DNA of 23,382 bases from Physcocola sp002396385 (lineage in GTDB: Bacteria > Bacteroidota > Bacteroidia > Bacteroidales > Paludibacteraceae), in the NCBI GenBank assembly GCA_946535435.1, contig CAMNDM010000053.1, forward strand, positions 1 through 23,382, given 5' to 3'. Shown here one piece after another: positions 22,752 through 23,382 of the stretch. The notes beneath the pieces are model-generated. The model was not told the DNA's origin, searched no databases, and saw only the letters and a program-made list of their open reading frames with translations. The first letter of the stretch is position 1; the number at the start of each line of letters is the position of its first letter. The position numbers and the translations under genes are program-made.

Positions 22752-22852
22752 CCGTCTGGAAGACGGTATATCAGTAACTGGGTATGGTGAAAAGGCGTAG
22801 CCGTTTCGCCGTGCCCGGAGAGTCGCAGCAAAGAAGAGCGTCTGGAAGACGC
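22752..22852 (-). repeat. Repeat unit B3 (inverted type)
   Basis: Bounded by CCGTCTGGAAGACGG (22752-22766) and GCGTCTGGAAGACGC (22838-22852), with the type B central hairpin. A degraded type A copy (core ACTATCCTCCAAACTGGG, about 22928-22947) follows, as after B1. Confidence 0.93.
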
Positions 22853-22992
22853 TACGAGCCAGCCGTGTGTCAGTCAAGTCGTGTAGTACAGACCTCCTTC
22901 TCGCATAGGTGCCTGTGTTATATAAAGATACTATCCTCCAAACTGGGGCCTGCAGTGTGGTTCAGAGTAGCGTTTAGCCAGTCCAGTAAGTA

Positions 22993-23090
22993 GCGTCTTC
23001 CAGACGCAGGTATAGAGCTTGTGGTCCGGTGTCGCCTTCGTCTTCTAGACTCTAGCACCCCCGGTTGTCAAGATACCGTCTTCCAGACGG
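22993..23090 (+). repeat. Repeat unit A6
   Basis: Bounded by GCGTCTTCCAGACGC (22993-23007) and CCGTCTTCCAGACGG (23076-23090). The central core has drifted to GTCTTCTAGAC. Confidence 0.93.
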
Positions 23091-23136
23091 GTTCTTCAGT
23101 GTGCCTCAGAGTAGCGTTCAGCCAGTCCAGTATGTA

Positions 23137-23235
23137 GCGTCTTCCAGACGCCCGAGTTGGTTTGTGTGTTCCGGTGTCGCCTTCGTCTTCCAGACTTTGG
23201 CACCCCCGGTTATTAAGATACCGTCTTCCAGACGG
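23137..23235 (+). repeat. Repeat unit A7
   Basis: Bounded by GCGTCTTCCAGACGC (23137-23151) and CCGTCTTCCAGACGG (23221-23235). Shares the CCCGAGTTGG spacer with A2 and A8. Confidence 0.93.
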
Positions 23236-23281
23236 GTTCTGCAGTGAGCCTGAGAGTAGCGTTTAGCCAGTCCAGTACGTA

Positions 23282-23379
23282 GCGTCTTCCAGACGCCCGA
23301 GTTGGTTTGTGTATCCGGGGGCGCCTCCGTCTTCCAGCCTTCGTCACCCCCGGTTATCAAGATACCGTCTTCCAGACGG
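23282..23379 (+). repeat. Repeat unit A8 (at window end)
   Basis: Bounded by GCGTCTTCCAGACGC (23282-23296) and CCGTCTTCCAGACGG (23365-23379). The window stops 3 bp later, inside the usual GGTTCTGC linker. Confidence 0.93.
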
Positions 23380-23382
23380 GTT

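Larger units (their letters stand above)
22236..23382. repeat. Right part of the palindromic repeat array (A3-A4-A5-B3-degraded-A6-A7-A8)
   Basis: This is non-coding and repetitive to the end of the window, and the array very probably continues. Type A units follow each other every 144-161 bp. Each is preceded by a linker ending in GCCAGTCCAGTATGTA and followed by GTTCTGCAGTGTGCCTCAGA or a close variant. All ORFs over 60 codons here are repeat translations. Confidence 0.92.

Noticed and set aside
19957..23382. CRISPR array
   Set aside because: The repeated units are about 100 bp, palindromic in parts, occur in both orientations, and the sequences between them are also repeated. There are no unique spacers and no cas genes.

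Overview
The window looks like a chromosomal piece of a Bacteroidota genome, probably Prevotella/Bacteroides-like. The reasons are the promoter boxes of the TTTG / TAnnTTTG type (clearest upstream of the ompA-like gene at 18461-18491), the near absence of Shine-Dalgarno sequences, an OmpA-family porin, a four-helix-bundle S23 protein, and DUF3791/DUF3990 genes. No rRNA or tRNA gene was seen.

Region 1 (about 1-14917) is an AT-rich surface-polysaccharide (capsule, O-antigen or exopolysaccharide) gene cluster, entirely on the + strand. It holds a Wzx-type flippase, a Wzy-type polymerase, intact glycosyltransferases (GT4-like at 1794, 6955, 10201 and 13688; GT2 at 11966), a hexapeptide O-acyltransferase, an SDR/epimerase-like enzyme, and a large cytidylyltransferase / Gfo-Idh-MocA / TupA-tail fusion. 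Between 3027 and 5454 the cluster carries wreckage: a truncated Wzy-like membrane protein, the C-terminal end of an unrecognised protein, a glycosyltransferase pseudogene with a lost start and two frameshifts, and shorter relics. Region 2 (15107-16108) is a WecA/MraY-type polyprenyl-phosphate sugar-1-phosphate transferase with clearly higher GC. It would load the first sugar onto undecaprenyl phosphate. The glycosyltransferases would extend it, Wzx would flip it and Wzy would polymerise it.

Region 3 (16107-19923) is more GC-rich. It has a solitary AAA/ABC-type ATPase bracketed by triplets of the same 14-bp repeat, an S23 four-helix-bundle gene, a pyrimidine-rich repeat tract, a WbuC-type cupin gene often found with polysaccharide loci, and an ompA-like gene with a strong promoter and a strong terminator.

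Region 4 (19957-23382, continuing off the window) is the most unusual part: an array of about 100-bp palindromic elements built on the core GTCTTCCAGAC. I count eight + oriented units (type A), three inverted units with a different central hairpin (type B), and several degraded copies. Inside the array, on the - strand, lie a compact three-gene DUF3791 / DUF3990 / small-protein operon (toxin-antitoxin-like, ADP-ribosyltransferase fold suspected) and an IS200/RAYT-type HUH tyrosine transposase. Both gene blocks end with a TGA stop that lies inside the conserved outer edge of a repeat element. This looks like a REP/REPIN-RAYT-style system in a Bacteroidota genome carrying a cargo operon. The link between transposase and repeats is inferred from position only.
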